A DNA stretch of 52,696 nucleotides from Candidatus Saccharimonadota bacterium (GTDB taxonomy: Bacteria; Patescibacteriota; Saccharimonadia; Saccharimonadales; UBA4665). Below the pieces are notes generated by a model. That model had not been told where the DNA came from and did not search any database. It saw only the letters and a list, made by a program, of their open reading frames with translations. The translations under genes and the position numbers were made by a program. The stretch covers positions 1 to 52,696 of the forward strand of contig JAICLK010000002.1 of NCBI GenBank assembly GCA_025927415.1, read 5' to 3'. This document shows positions 25,114 to 33,477 of this stretch, in pieces (positions within the stretch are counted from its first letter, which is position 1; each line of letters opens with the position of its first letter).

Positions 25114-27720
25114 CTATTTTCGCTTTCGGGCTTTGGTTTTGCGCTGGCGCTCGGCTTTGCGTGCTTTTTTGCGCTTGTCTTCGGCTTGTTTTTTGACCTG
25201 TTGTTCCACTTTCTTGGGTTTGAAATCGGTTTCCTCGAACTCATCCAAATCTTCGTTGATGCGATCGACATTGTCGACAGAGTTGCGCGCGGCCAGCGTC
25301 AGCTCTGTTTCAATTGGACGCTCTAGCTGTGCAGGGTCAACCGGTTCGGCGTGGAAAAGTGCACGCACGATGTCGTGACGCAACGTAAGTTGCATTTCAT
25401 CAAATAACCGCTGGCCTTGGCGACGGTACTCTACCAATGGATCCTGCTGGCCGACGCTCATCCAGTGAATACCCTCTCGCAGATGGTCCATGTTTTCGAG
25501 GTGCTGCATCCAAAGGTTGTCGAGAATTTGCAGATAGACGTCACGTTCCACTTTGCGCATAATTTCGGACGTAAACGCTTCTTCGCGGCCAGCGTACAGT
25601 TCGCGGGCTCCAGTAAGTAGTCCTCCTTCGAATTTGTCGGTGGTGGTGTCGAACAAGCGGTCGAGTGTTTTCTCGTCGAACGGAAATACTTCGCGAATAA
25701 CGTCTTCAAATTGGTCGGTTGTCGCCAGCGGCGAACCCGCCAAGGCGCGCACTTCGTCCTCTACAAACAGCTTGATACGCTTGCTGATATCCTGCGATTT
25801 CAATATTTCGCGGCGCATGGCGTACACGGCCTTGCGGTGACGGTTCATCACGTCGTCGTACTGCACCACGTTTTTACGCTGGTCGAAGTGAAAGCCTTCT
25901 ACCTTTTTCTGTGCGCTTTCAAGGCTCTTGGAGATAATGCGGTTTTCGATGGGCGTTTCATCGTCAACTTTCAGACGCTCCATGATACTGCCGATACGGT
26001 CGCCACCGAAAATACGCATAAGGTCATCTTCGGTGCTCACGAAGAATTGCGTCACACCCGGATCGCCCTGACGACCGGAACGACCACGCAGCTGGTTGTC
26101 TACGCGGCGACTTTCGTGTCGCTCGCTACCCAACACGAACAAGCCACCCAGGTCTTTTATTCCCTGGCCGAGCACGATATCTGTACCACGGCCGGCAATG
26201 TTAGTTGCTAGCGTTACGGCACCTTTTTCGCCTGCTTTGGCAACAATGGCGGCCTCGCGTTCGTTGTTCTTGGCGTTCAACATTTGGTGCGGCACACCAG
26301 CTTTGGTAAGTGCCGTGCTCAACTCCTCGTTTTTCGCAATCGACGCGGTACCCAGCAACACTGGCTGGCCTTTGGCGTACAGCATTTTTACTTCTTTTAC
26401 GATGGCGCGAAACTTGCCGGCTTCGGTTTTGTAAATTCGGTCCGGACGGTCGTTACGCACAATTTTGCGGTTCGGCGGAATTTCCACCACATCTAGTTTG
26501 TAAATTTGGTGAAACTCTTCACTTTCGGTTAGCGCGGTACCGGTCATGCCGGACAGCTTCTCATACAAACGGAAGTAGTTCTGGAACGAAATGGTCGCTA
26601 GCGTCATGCTTTCTTGCTGCACTTCTACGCCTTCTTTGGCTTCGATGGCCTGGTGCAAACCTTCGTTGTAGCGCCGTCCTGCCAGCAAACGGCCGGTATG
26701 TTCGTCCACAATTACCACTTCGCCATCTTTCGTCACCACGTAATCTTTGTCGCGTTTAAAGAGTGCGTGCGCTTTTAGTGCCTGCTGCAAATGGTAAATA
26801 GTGCGGATGTTGCCGCCGGCGTACAGGTTTTCGATGCCCAAAATTTTCTCGACTTTGTCGGTGCCGTCGTCGGTGAGGATTACCGTTTTACGTTTCTCGT
26901 CGGTCTCGTAATCCTTGTCTTTGGTAAGCTGGCGAACTACCTTTGAGTACTGCGAATAGGCGTTGCCAGGCGTAACGCTTGGTGCGGAAATAATCAGTGG
27001 TGTGCGAGCTTCATCGATAAGAATCGAGTCCACCTCGTCGACGATAGCAAAGTTGAGATCGCGCTGGCGCAGCTGGTCTTCCTCGCGCACCATGTTGTCG
27101 CGCAGGTAATCGAACCCAAACTCGTTGTTGGTCCCATACGTAATGTCAGCCTCGTACGCTTCGCGGCGACTGCACGGCTTGAGGTGTCGCATGCGTGGGT
27201 CATCGTGATCTTTGTTCGTGAATTCTGGATCATAAATGTACGAATGATCAGGCAAAATTACACCGCTGCTAAGGCCCAAAAAGTGATAGACCTGCGCCAT
27301 CCAACCAGCGTCACGCTGTGCCAGATAGTCGTTAACGGTGACGACGTGCACGCCCTTTTCGCTCAGAGCGTTGAGGTACACCGGCAGCGTAGCCACAAGC
27401 GTCTTACCTTCACCGGTTTTCATTTCGGCTACGTTGCCTTCATGCAGTACCATGCCGCCGATCAACTGCACGTCATAGTGACGCTGGCCGAGCGACCGTG
27501 TAGCAGCTTCGCGAACCACTGCAAACGCATCGGGCAAAATAGCATCCAAGCTCTCTTTGCCTAAACGCTTTTTGAGCACAGCAGTTTGCTCGCGCAATTT
27601 TGCGTCGGACAATTTTTCATACTTTGGCGCGAGCTTGTTTACTTCCGCCACGCGCTTGCGCAAACGCTTGATAGTTTTGGCCTGCGGATCACCTAGAACT
27701 TTTTTGAAAACGGTATGCAT
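25114..27720 (-). CDS. secA: Preprotein translocase ATPase SecA
   Basis: This 868-aa motor drives proteins through SecYEG. Walker A lies in MKTGEGKTLVA (100-110). The DEAD-box-like VDEVDSILIDEARTPLI, NNEFGFDYLRDNM, TNIAGRGTDIVLG and RRVDNQLRGRSGRQGDPG are all present. The C-terminus is a Lys/Arg-rich tail (KKARKAERQRKTKARKRK) instead of the zinc-binding SecB-docking motif, as in many Gram-positive and CPR SecA proteins. GATAAT ends 7 nt before the ATG, suggesting leaderless initiation. Confidence 0.97.
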   Translation of the reverse strand: MHTVFKKVLGDPQAKTIKRLRKRVAEVNKLAPKYEKLSDAKLREQTAVLKKRLGKESLDAILPDAFAVVREAATRSLGQRHYDVQLIGGMVLHEGNVAEMKTGEGKTLVATLPVYLNALSEKGVHVVTVNDYLAQRDAGWMAQVYHFLGLSSGVILPDHSYIYDPEFTNKDHDDPRMRHLKPCSRREAYEADITYGTNNEFGFDYLRDNMVREEDQLRQRDLNFAIVDEVDSILIDEARTPLIISAPSVTPGNAYSQYSKVVRQLTKDKDYETDEKRKTVILTDDGTDKVEKILGIENLYAGGNIRTIYHLQQALKAHALFKRDKDYVVTKDGEVVIVDEHTGRLLAGRRYNEGLHQAIEAKEGVEVQQESMTLATISFQNYFRLYEKLSGMTGTALTESEEFHQIYKLDVVEIPPNRKIVRNDRPDRIYKTEAGKFRAIVKEVKMLYAKGQPVLLGTASIAKNEELSTALTKAGVPHQMLNAKNNEREAAIVAKAGEKGAVTLATNIAGRGTDIVLGQGIKDLGGLFVLGSERHESRRVDNQLRGRSGRQGDPGVTQFFVSTEDDLMRIFGGDRIGSIMERLKVDDETPIENRIISKSLESAQKKVEGFHFDQRKNVVQYDDVMNRHRKAVYAMRREILKSQDISKRIKLFVEDEVRALAGSPLATTDQFEDVIREVFPFDEKTLDRLFDTTTDKFEGGLLTGARELYAGREEAFTSEIMRKVERDVYLQILDNLWMQHLENMDHLREGIHWMSVGQQDPLVEYRRQGQRLFDEMQLTLRHDIVRALFHAEPVDPAQLERPIETELTLAARNSVDNVDRINEDLDEFEETDFKPKKVEQQVKKQAEDKRKKARKAERQRKTKARKRK

Positions 27721-27809
27721 ACTAAAAATTATCCCTCTTTTGCCACCCGAAGTATTTGTATCTATTGTACCCGGTTACGCGACAAAACGCGAACGGCTTC
27801 GCCAACTTT

Positions 27810-28175
27810 TCAGGCAGCCTGGCGCTTCACGCGCGCGATAAGTCGCTGATGCAGTTTTGGATTGTCGTGCAGCTCGTTATATTTTTTGAGCCGATACCTC
27901 ATTTTTGCTTCGACAATATCTACGGCGGCATAGAGATTAAGCGTTGCCTCTTCGACCCGCAACACTTCGTGGGGCAAGTGCAAAATTATCTCGCAAGCAA
28001 ACGATGCTTTATTACCTTTTGATTCTTTTCTCTTGAGCAACACTTCCGCGTGCGCGCTTTTACGGGCGTGGTACGACATGTAGCTATCGAGTTTGCCGAT
28101 CTTTTTGGTGACATACCGCTGTAGCTTTTCGTCGACATTCACATGCACGCCGCTGATTTCGAGTTTTTGAATCAT
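27810..28175 (-). CDS. hpf: Ribosome hibernation-promoting factor, short form
   Basis: This 121-aa protein of the RaiA/HPF family starts at ATG 28175 (MIQKLEISG). AGGAGGAGAC directly upstream is one of the strongest ribosome-binding sites in the window and decides the start over the upstream ATG at 28202. VDEKLQRYVTKKIGKLDSY and LYAAVDIVEAKMRYRLKKY are the family signatures. The C-terminal dimerisation domain of long HPF is missing, so it should bind the 30S decoding centre but may need a partner for 100S dimers. It lies just upstream of secA, as in many bacteria. Confidence 0.92.
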   Translation of the reverse strand: MIQKLEISGVHVNVDEKLQRYVTKKIGKLDSYMSYHARKSAHAEVLLKRKESKGNKASFACEIILHLPHEVLRVEEATLNLYAAVDIVEAKMRYRLKKYNELHDNPKLHQRLIARVKRQAA

Positions 28176-28236
28176 GTCTCCTCCTGGTAATTTTTTGGTC
28201 AAATAGACGGCGACCTACCATCTATCCCTCTATTTA

Positions 28237-29547
28237 TTATAGCTCTGATTGTCCACCCATGTATGGGCGAAGTACTTCTGGCACGATAATATGGCCGTCA
28301 TGAGTTTGGTAATTTTCCATGATTGCCTTGAGGGTGCGACCGAGCGCAAACGCCGTGGCGTCGTTGGTGTGAACGAGCTCCACTTCGCCGCCGCCGCGAC
28401 GCACACGCACTTTGAGGTCGCGCGCCTGATAGTCGGTCATGTAGTCGGCGGTATGGGTTTCGCGGTACTTGCCCTGGCCCGGGAACCAGCAATCGATGTC
28501 GATACCGCGCGCATTCGGCTTGCCGATGTCCGCTGTGCATTTTTGAATCACACGGTACGGTAGCCCAAGCTGCTGCACTAAATATTCTTGAATGGCCACC
28601 AATAACAAATGCTCATCTACGCCGGTTTCTGCCGTGCTGAACACTTCCATTTCCAGTTTGTCGAACTGGTGCATGCGGAAGATGCCTTCGGCGTCCTTGC
28701 CATATGTGCCAGCTTCGCGGCGGAAGCTGGTGCTGTAACCGATGTAGCGGATGGGCAGCATATCTTCCGGCAAGATTTCGTTCCAATACATCGTGCACAG
28801 GGTGTGCTCGGCACTGGCGTTCAGCCATAAATCATCTTCCGGCTGGCCGGCGCGGTACGTTACCTCTTCGGCATTCAAGCGCGCACTGGCAACATACGGT
28901 TCGGTGCGCAGCATGGCTGGCGGCAAAACTGGCGTGAATGGCTTGGCTACAAGGTTTAAATTATTTTCCTGGATGAGCTTCTCGAGCACTTTTTCGTCGC
29001 CCAGCGTTTGCAGCACGAACTGCACGATGGCGAACTGTAGCTTTACCAAATCGCCTTTAAGGTATGCAAAACGGCTGCCGGCAATTTTGGCGGCGCGTTC
29101 TTTGTCGATAAGGTTTTTCGGCTCGGCCAATTCCCACTCGTGCTTTGGTTTAAATTCAAATTCTTTCGGTTCGCCAACGGTTTTGGCAACCACGTTTTCA
29201 TCTTCGGTCGCACCGACTGGCACGTCATCCAGCGGCATATTTGGCACAGTTCGCAGCAACTTATCAAGCTGCTCTTCCACACCACCCAATTGCTCCTCAG
29301 CTTGCGAGAGTTCCATCTTTAAGAGCTGGCCTTGCTTGATGAGCGCTTCATCTGGCTTGCCGCCAGCGTTCTTTACTTTTGCGGCATTTTCGTTACGTTG
29401 TTGGCGCAGCGCCTCGATGCCCGGAATAAGATTCCGGCGCTCTTCGTCTAGCTGCAACAGCTGCGACACGTCAACAATGTAACCCTTTTGCTTGGACTTC
29501 TCTGCCACAGCCTCAGGATTGTCTCGAATAAATTGAATATCTATCAT
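28237..29547 (-). CDS. serS: Seryl-tRNA synthetase
   Basis: This class II synthetase of 436 aa starts at ATG 29547 (MIDIQFIRDNPEAV). The N-terminal tRNA-binding coiled coil spans about 25-105. Motif 2 is TSFRREAGTYGKDAEGIFRMHQF. AYREV-like KYRETHTADYMTDYQARDLKVR and the C-terminal RTLKAIMENYQ segment follow. A TTG two codons upstream is an alternative start. TGATATAAT, an extended -10, ends 8 nt before ATG 29547, so the mRNA is probably leaderless. Confidence 0.96.
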   Translation of the reverse strand: MIDIQFIRDNPEAVAEKSKQKGYIVDVSQLLQLDEERRNLIPGIEALRQQRNENAAKVKNAGGKPDEALIKQGQLLKMELSQAEEQLGGVEEQLDKLLRTVPNMPLDDVPVGATEDENVVAKTVGEPKEFEFKPKHEWELAEPKNLIDKERAAKIAGSRFAYLKGDLVKLQFAIVQFVLQTLGDEKVLEKLIQENNLNLVAKPFTPVLPPAMLRTEPYVASARLNAEEVTYRAGQPEDDLWLNASAEHTLCTMYWNEILPEDMLPIRYIGYSTSFRREAGTYGKDAEGIFRMHQFDKLEMEVFSTAETGVDEHLLLVAIQEYLVQQLGLPYRVIQKCTADIGKPNARGIDIDCWFPGQGKYRETHTADYMTDYQARDLKVRVRRGGGEVELVHTNDATAFALGRTLKAIMENYQTHDGHIIVPEVLRPYMGGQSEL

Positions 29548-29561
29548 TGTCAATAATTATA
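29548..29561 (-). promoter_or_regulatory. -10 box of probable leaderless serS transcript
   Basis: TATAAT (29561-29556) preceded by TGA forms an extended -10. Eight nt separate it from ATG 29547. Confidence 0.6.
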
Positions 29562-30362
29562 TCAGTTATTTTTTATGGTAGGCTGGAGTTTATCCCGTAA
29601 GGCCTGCATGGTGAGTTCGGTGCGCGCGCGGGCGTAGGTGCAAAATTCGCACGGGCCGCCCATGATGGAGTCGCCGACTGGTGGCATTTCGCCGTCCATG
29701 CAAGCTTTCATTGCCGCAACAGTCGGCTCAATCCAATCGGCGTTGCCTTTGTACGGAATGAGTTTGGTTTTGAACTCTACACGGTTATTGAAGCCGTCCA
29801 AATCCATGCGACCGTTGGCGTACACGAAGTATGCCATGTCGCTCACCAGCAGGTCGTTTTTGCGCAGCAGCCACTGGTATACCTCCACTTGACGTTTGTA
29901 GCTGATTTGCCAGCCGCTGTCGATGCTCACCTCTTTATCTTTGGCCGTTGCTTTGTAATCCACCACCATGAGCTCGCCCGTTACATCGTCAATCCATACA
30001 TCGTCAATACCCCCAAACACCAGGAGGTTGGTCGGCTCGTGCAGATGTTGGATTCCGACAAACGTTTCGCGCCAATCATCCAGTTTTGCGTGGCTGTACG
30101 GAATGGCCTTTAGCCCATTTTCCACCATGATCGGATGTGGCGCTTTTTTGGCACGGTAGACATCGAACTCTTTTTTAAATAGCTCGTCGATAGCTTTGTT
30201 AATGTTGAACGGCGGACTGTTTGGCCGCGTAATCTTCAACCGAGCATCCAGCCAAAAACAGCGCGGGCACTGTTTGAACAACTCTATTTTGCTGCGGCTG
30301 ATTTTGAACGCCGTTTTTTGGCCAGGCTTGTACGGCTGGCTGCGCTCCCTCCAATAATTCAT
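29562..30362 (-). CDS. PD-(D/E)XK nuclease with four cysteines (Cas4/RecB-like)
   Basis: This 266-aa protein has the RecB-family nuclease core: GGIDDVWID with Asp120/121, VVDYKAT with Asp135 and Lys137, and QVEVY (Gln158, Tyr162). Two cysteine pairs bracket the core, CPRC at 32-35 and CEFC at 238-241. Their spacing resembles the iron-sulfur staple of Cas4 and AddB proteins. No CRISPR or cas genes are nearby, so a repair or DNA-processing role is more likely. TATACT ends 6 nt before the ATG. Confidence 0.85.
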   Translation of the reverse strand: MNYWRERSQPYKPGQKTAFKISRSKIELFKQCPRCFWLDARLKITRPNSPPFNINKAIDELFKKEFDVYRAKKAPHPIMVENGLKAIPYSHAKLDDWRETFVGIQHLHEPTNLLVFGGIDDVWIDDVTGELMVVDYKATAKDKEVSIDSGWQISYKRQVEVYQWLLRKNDLLVSDMAYFVYANGRMDLDGFNNRVEFKTKLIPYKGNADWIEPTVAAMKACMDGEMPPVGDSIMGGPCEFCTYARARTELTMQALRDKLQPTIKNN

Positions 30363-30448
30363 TGATAAAGTATAGCCTACGGATATACTTTTCGATACCC
30401 GAAAGCAAAGCAGACGTGCTCAATTCCCTGCCGTGACTCGAATAAACT

Positions 30449-31075
30449 TTAGAGCTTGCGAAGAATTTTTAACAGCTCTTCCGGGTCGTGCGCAATGGCT
30501 ACTGGATGCTGCACTTTCAGCCGCTCCTCGCTGTTGTAGCCCCATGTCACCGCCACGGCTAGCACCCCGACTTTGTGTGCGGCCTTCAGGTCGCCAGCTT
30601 CGTCACCAATATATACACAATCTTCGGGCTTCAGGTTGTTACGGCGTAGCATCTTGCGCAAACCGTGCGCTTTGCCCAAGATGCTGGCATCGCCCTGCAT
30701 GTCGGTAAAGTATTGGTCAAGATCATTTCCCTCAAGAAACAGGCGGATGTTTTTCTTACGATTGGAGCTCAGCGCAAAGAAATTTTTATCGCCCTCTTTG
30801 TGCAAGCTCTGCAAGAGCTTGTCGATACCCGCAAACGGCTTTATCTCGGTAATGTGTTCGCCCATGGCTTTGCGCCCGTCAATAAACAACGACAAGAATC
30901 GCCGCTTAGGAATGCGCAACTCTTTTGCCATGCCGCGCATCGACATGCCGCTTAAGGTTTGGCTCAGCCCCGGCGTCATTTCCCGACCTGCCTTCTCGGC
31001 CAAAAAGGATGTAACAAAATCAAAGCTGTTGGCGAGCGTTCCGTCAAAGTCCCAAATGATTGTCCGCTTGGTCAT
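30449..31075 (-). CDS. HAD-family hydrolase (phosphoglycolate-phosphatase-like)
   Basis: This 208-aa protein has HAD motif I IIWDFDGTLANS with nucleophile and acid/base Asp. Motif II is ALSSNRK, Lys lies in the KAHGLRKML region, and motif IV is CVYIGDEAGDLKAAHKVG. The tail VAVTWGYNSEERL is typical of Gph-like phosphatases. A small helical cap lies at about 20-85. It begins 7 nt after the heliorhodopsin-like gene and probably shares its transcript. The substrate is unknown. Confidence 0.88.
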   Translation of the reverse strand: MTKRTIIWDFDGTLANSFDFVTSFLAEKAGREMTPGLSQTLSGMSMRGMAKELRIPKRRFLSLFIDGRKAMGEHITEIKPFAGIDKLLQSLHKEGDKNFFALSSNRKKNIRLFLEGNDLDQYFTDMQGDASILGKAHGLRKMLRRNNLKPEDCVYIGDEAGDLKAAHKVGVLAVAVTWGYNSEERLKVQHPVAIAHDPEELLKILRKL

Positions 31076-31082
31076 TACTCAC

Positions 31083-31895
31083 TCACGGCCGTAAGCTGCC
31101 GGCAAATATTTGCCAAGCGAATGCTGATTCCATCACAAAAATCAAAATCAGATAGACAAACTCGGCGTGCATATAGTCTGCCCAGTGACCGAGCTTTCGC
31201 ATACTAACGCAAGCGTTCGCTACAATGAGCAGCATTAACACAAAGACACTACCGATAAGCCACGTAACATGCGCCGGCACACCGGCACCATATAGGTGAT
31301 CACTTACCGCATATATTACCACCGCCAGCCACGGCAATGCGCCCGCAAGGCAACTTATGGCACACGTCACCCAGTGTGACAACTGGCTGGCCTGATTTTG
31401 CGTTTCCATAATGATACCAAGCAAGCTACTCACCGCCATCAAACCAAATAGTAGTATGAGTGTCGAGACATCTTGCACGCCCACCAGCATGCCAATAGCC
31501 ACTAACGCCAAGCCGCCGACCAGCGCCAATTCGATCCAGCGAATTACATTTTGACTTTTCTTCAAATTCTTTTCGTAAAATCCGCGCAGTTTTGTTGCCA
31601 CGAGTACATGGGTAACTGCCGAAACCAGTAATACGGCCGCCACAACGTACGCCAAATTCAGATCAAACAGATTACGGGTGCCCAGGGCCAACACAGTGTG
31701 GCCTTGCGCCTGTGATAACAGCGTGTCCACACCCAGAAAGTTCGTCGTGACCATAAAGGGTCGATTGGCGCTTAAAATGAGGATGGCAATAGCTTGCAAC
31801 GCGAACAGCCCACCGAGCCACAGGTTCAGACGACGCATGGTTTCAACCTTTATTTTTTTGCGGGGCTTTTCGGTAAAAATTGTAAGCACACTCAT
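31083..31895 (-). CDS. Heliorhodopsin-family membrane protein lacking the retinal-binding lysine
   Basis: This 270-aa protein has seven hydrophobic helices. Compared with heliorhodopsin 48C12 as I recall it, several blocks align without gaps: KSQNVIRWIELAL with KNQNIFRWVEYSL, CLAGALPWLAVVIY with CIAGIVPWIGLLIY, and AWQIFAGSLRP with AWQIFSGTLIP. The counterion Glu is kept (Glu122) and one helix-3 His is kept (His96). At the Schiff-base position in the last helix the residue is Glu256 (codon GAA, 31130-31128) instead of Lys, and the preceding SxxxK reads IFVME. No lysine lies in any membrane helix, so covalent retinal binding looks impossible. A TGCTATAGT box ends 7 nt before the ATG; a HAD gene follows. 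Confidence 0.9.
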   Translation of the reverse strand: MSVLTIFTEKPRKKIKVETMRRLNLWLGGLFALQAIAILILSANRPFMVTTNFLGVDTLLSQAQGHTVLALGTRNLFDLNLAYVVAAVLLVSAVTHVLVATKLRGFYEKNLKKSQNVIRWIELALVGGLALVAIGMLVGVQDVSTLILLFGLMAVSSLLGIIMETQNQASQLSHWVTCAISCLAGALPWLAVVIYAVSDHLYGAGVPAHVTWLIGSVFVLMLLIVANACVSMRKLGHWADYMHAEFVYLILIFVMESAFAWQIFAGSLRP

Positions 31896-31911
31896 TGCTT
31901 AAACTATAGCA
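31896..31911 (-). promoter_or_regulatory. Extended -10 of the heliorhodopsin-like gene
   Basis: TGCTATAGT (31911-31903) is followed by TTAAGCA and the ATG. The 7-nt gap implies a leaderless mRNA. Confidence 0.6.
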
Positions 31912-31942
31912 TCCCTTCGTGCCCGAACACAATTTTGACGCG

Positions 31943-32632
31943 TTACTCGCAGGTGGTGTTGTTCTGCGGTACGCTGAGCCATCCAGACTCAAGCGATACG
32001 GCACCCGTAACATGGAGACGGAACTGATACGTCGATACGCCATCACCCGAGAAATTCAAGAGCATTTGGGAATTGTCCGATGGAATAGTGATAGTCGTGT
32101 CGCCGGTGGCGATGTTTGTCACGGTAGCCGATTGCTGCGTATCAGTAGTGGTACCATTGTTTGCCGCCTGTACTTCCCAATACCAACTTATGGCACCGGC
32201 CGTTGTCACTGCGCTCCGAAAAGTAATTTGTGCAGACTTCAAGGTATACAATGGCTGGCCGGATGCTTGCGTGCATGCAGTGATTTGGCCAGGGCTGAAT
32301 GCCAACTGTGGCGCAGGCGTCTGGCCTGTAGGCATTGGCGCCGGCATTATCACCGGTTTGTTTCTGCCCTGTTTCGGCTGAACGCTTTTTGGAGTGGTTG
32401 GCGAATTACCATTCAGCATAGAGAGCGGCGAAGAAGTCGCAGCGTTGTGCGTAATGCTCGCAAGTGTTTGTTTTGCACCCTCCGACGAGTGTACAAGTGG
32501 ACCAGCATCAACATGGCTTGCAACCACAAGAATAGCGACGCCCAGCGCCACCGCGCCAACAGCTACCAAGCTGATAGTTCGTCGAAGGCCCTTCCAGGCA
32601 TTCATGAACAAGATACTAAAAAGCCGCTTCAC
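31943..32632 (-). CDS. Hypothetical secreted or membrane-anchored protein
   Basis: This protein of 229 aa starts at GTG 32632 with GAGGA 6 nt upstream. A basic N-terminus precedes a hydrophobic segment at about 20-40 (ISLVAVGAVALGVAILVVAS), then a Pro/Ser/Thr-rich spacer (about 65-110). The external beta-rich domain (AISWYWEVQAANNG, STYQFRLHVTGAVSLESGW) looks like an immunoglobulin-type fold. Its two Cys (CTQA and the terminal CE) could form a disulfide. I do not recognise a family. Confidence 0.75.
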   Translation of the reverse strand: MKRLFSILFMNAWKGLRRTISLVAVGAVALGVAILVVASHVDAGPLVHSSEGAKQTLASITHNAATSSPLSMLNGNSPTTPKSVQPKQGRNKPVIMPAPMPTGQTPAPQLAFSPGQITACTQASGQPLYTLKSAQITFRSAVTTAGAISWYWEVQAANNGTTTDTQQSATVTNIATGDTTITIPSDNSQMLLNFSGDGVSTYQFRLHVTGAVSLESGWLSVPQNNTTCE

Positions 32633-32654
32633 TTACGTCCTCTTTAACCTTGCA

Positions 32655-32684
32655 AGTATAGCACAAAAACAAGAAAATTTGCAA
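32655..32684 (-). promoter_or_regulatory. Promoter for the 31943-32632 gene
   Basis: TTGCAA (32684-32679), an 18-nt spacer and TATACT (32660-32655) with TGC before the -10 lie about 22 nt before the GTG start. Confidence 0.55.
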
Positions 32685-32718
32685 TTCCTTTAGAATTATT
32701 TTAATATTTATTTAAGAA

Positions 32719-33021
32719 TTACTCCTCTACGGTCACATCACGCCAAAAAGCAACGTAATTACTGAAGTCTTTCTTCACAATGTCGATAGCCGAGGGCTTT
32801 GGCTTGGGATAACTCCAAGCGCTGTCTTTGCTCCAATTTTCGCCTTCGCCCACGTCAAAGTATTGGCACACGCCCTTCCATGGGCAGGTGTAGGGCGTCG
32901 GGCTTTCACGTAAGAAAGCCTTCTGCACGCTTGATGGTGGGAAATACCAATTCTGCTCGATATAAATCACATCATCTTTTGTTGCCTCGGCGATAACTTT
33001 GCCATTCCAAATTGCTTTCAT
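32719..33021 (-). CDS. DUF427 domain protein
   Basis: This 100-aa protein from ATG 33021 has AAAGGAG upstream, which decides the start. It matches the DUF427 pattern: MKAIWNGKVIAEA, IEQNWYFPPSSVQKAFL, TPYTCPWKGVCQYFDV, AWSYPKPKPSAIDIVKKDF and VAFWRDVTVEE. The family is a small conserved beta fold of unsettled function. It lies 19 nt after the DoxX-like gene. Confidence 0.92.
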   Translation of the reverse strand: MKAIWNGKVIAEATKDDVIYIEQNWYFPPSSVQKAFLRESPTPYTCPWKGVCQYFDVGEGENWSKDSAWSYPKPKPSAIDIVKKDFSNYVAFWRDVTVEE

Positions 33022-33040
33022 TTGAACTCCTTTTAATTTC

Positions 33041-33436
33041 TTACCAGAGCCAGCGCCAGCGCGCCACATTACGGCGCCACCATGCGCCAATACTTAAAAC
33101 TTGGTGCGGATAGCCAAAGAAAATTATCCACAACAGGACAATGTATACAAGATAGCCGCCAGTGCGCATAGGTGTCATGCCTGACAGCGATTTAGCCCAT
33201 GCCAGCGCTAATAATAGACTGCCGACGGCAGTGACGAGACGTACTAGTATGCCGAGAACCATGGCCGCTCCAATGACGGCACAAAACCACACGGCAGGTG
33301 CTCGCCAATCATGAAAGCGGGTGCGCTCGTTGAAGAATATCCACAAAAAAATAGCGCCCAAGATGAAACGTGCAGCCGCAATGGCATACCAAACACCAAT
33401 GTCTGATGCAGTTTGGTTCGATTTTGTCCGTGTCAT
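33041..33436 (-). CDS. DoxX-like small membrane protein
   Basis: This protein of about 131 aa from ATG 33436 has four hydrophobic helices. The arrangement AARFILGAIFLWIFF, then AVIGAAMVLGILVRLVTAVGSLLL, then GYLVYIVLLWIIFFGYPHQVLSIG fits the DoxX/DoxD group. The assignment rests on pattern, so it is less certain than most. ATG 33442 two codons upstream is an alternative. It probably forms a pair with DUF427. Confidence 0.65.
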   Translation of the reverse strand: MTRTKSNQTASDIGVWYAIAAARFILGAIFLWIFFNERTRFHDWRAPAVWFCAVIGAAMVLGILVRLVTAVGSLLLALAWAKSLSGMTPMRTGGYLVYIVLLWIIFFGYPHQVLSIGAWWRRNVARWRWLW

Positions 33437-33477
33437 ATGCATATCTATTATGGCGCACGGATGTTCAAACAACAAGC

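Noticed and set aside
29562-30362. Cas4 of a CRISPR system
   Set aside because: No cas1, cas2, effector or array nearby, and the cysteine arrangement is 2+2 rather than 1+3.
33124-33132. Perfect DnaA box TTATCCACA, with a near match around 33340
   Set aside because: Both lie inside the DoxX-like coding frame, where the bases are explained by Trp-Ile/Phe codons. There is no cluster and no AT-rich unwinding region.
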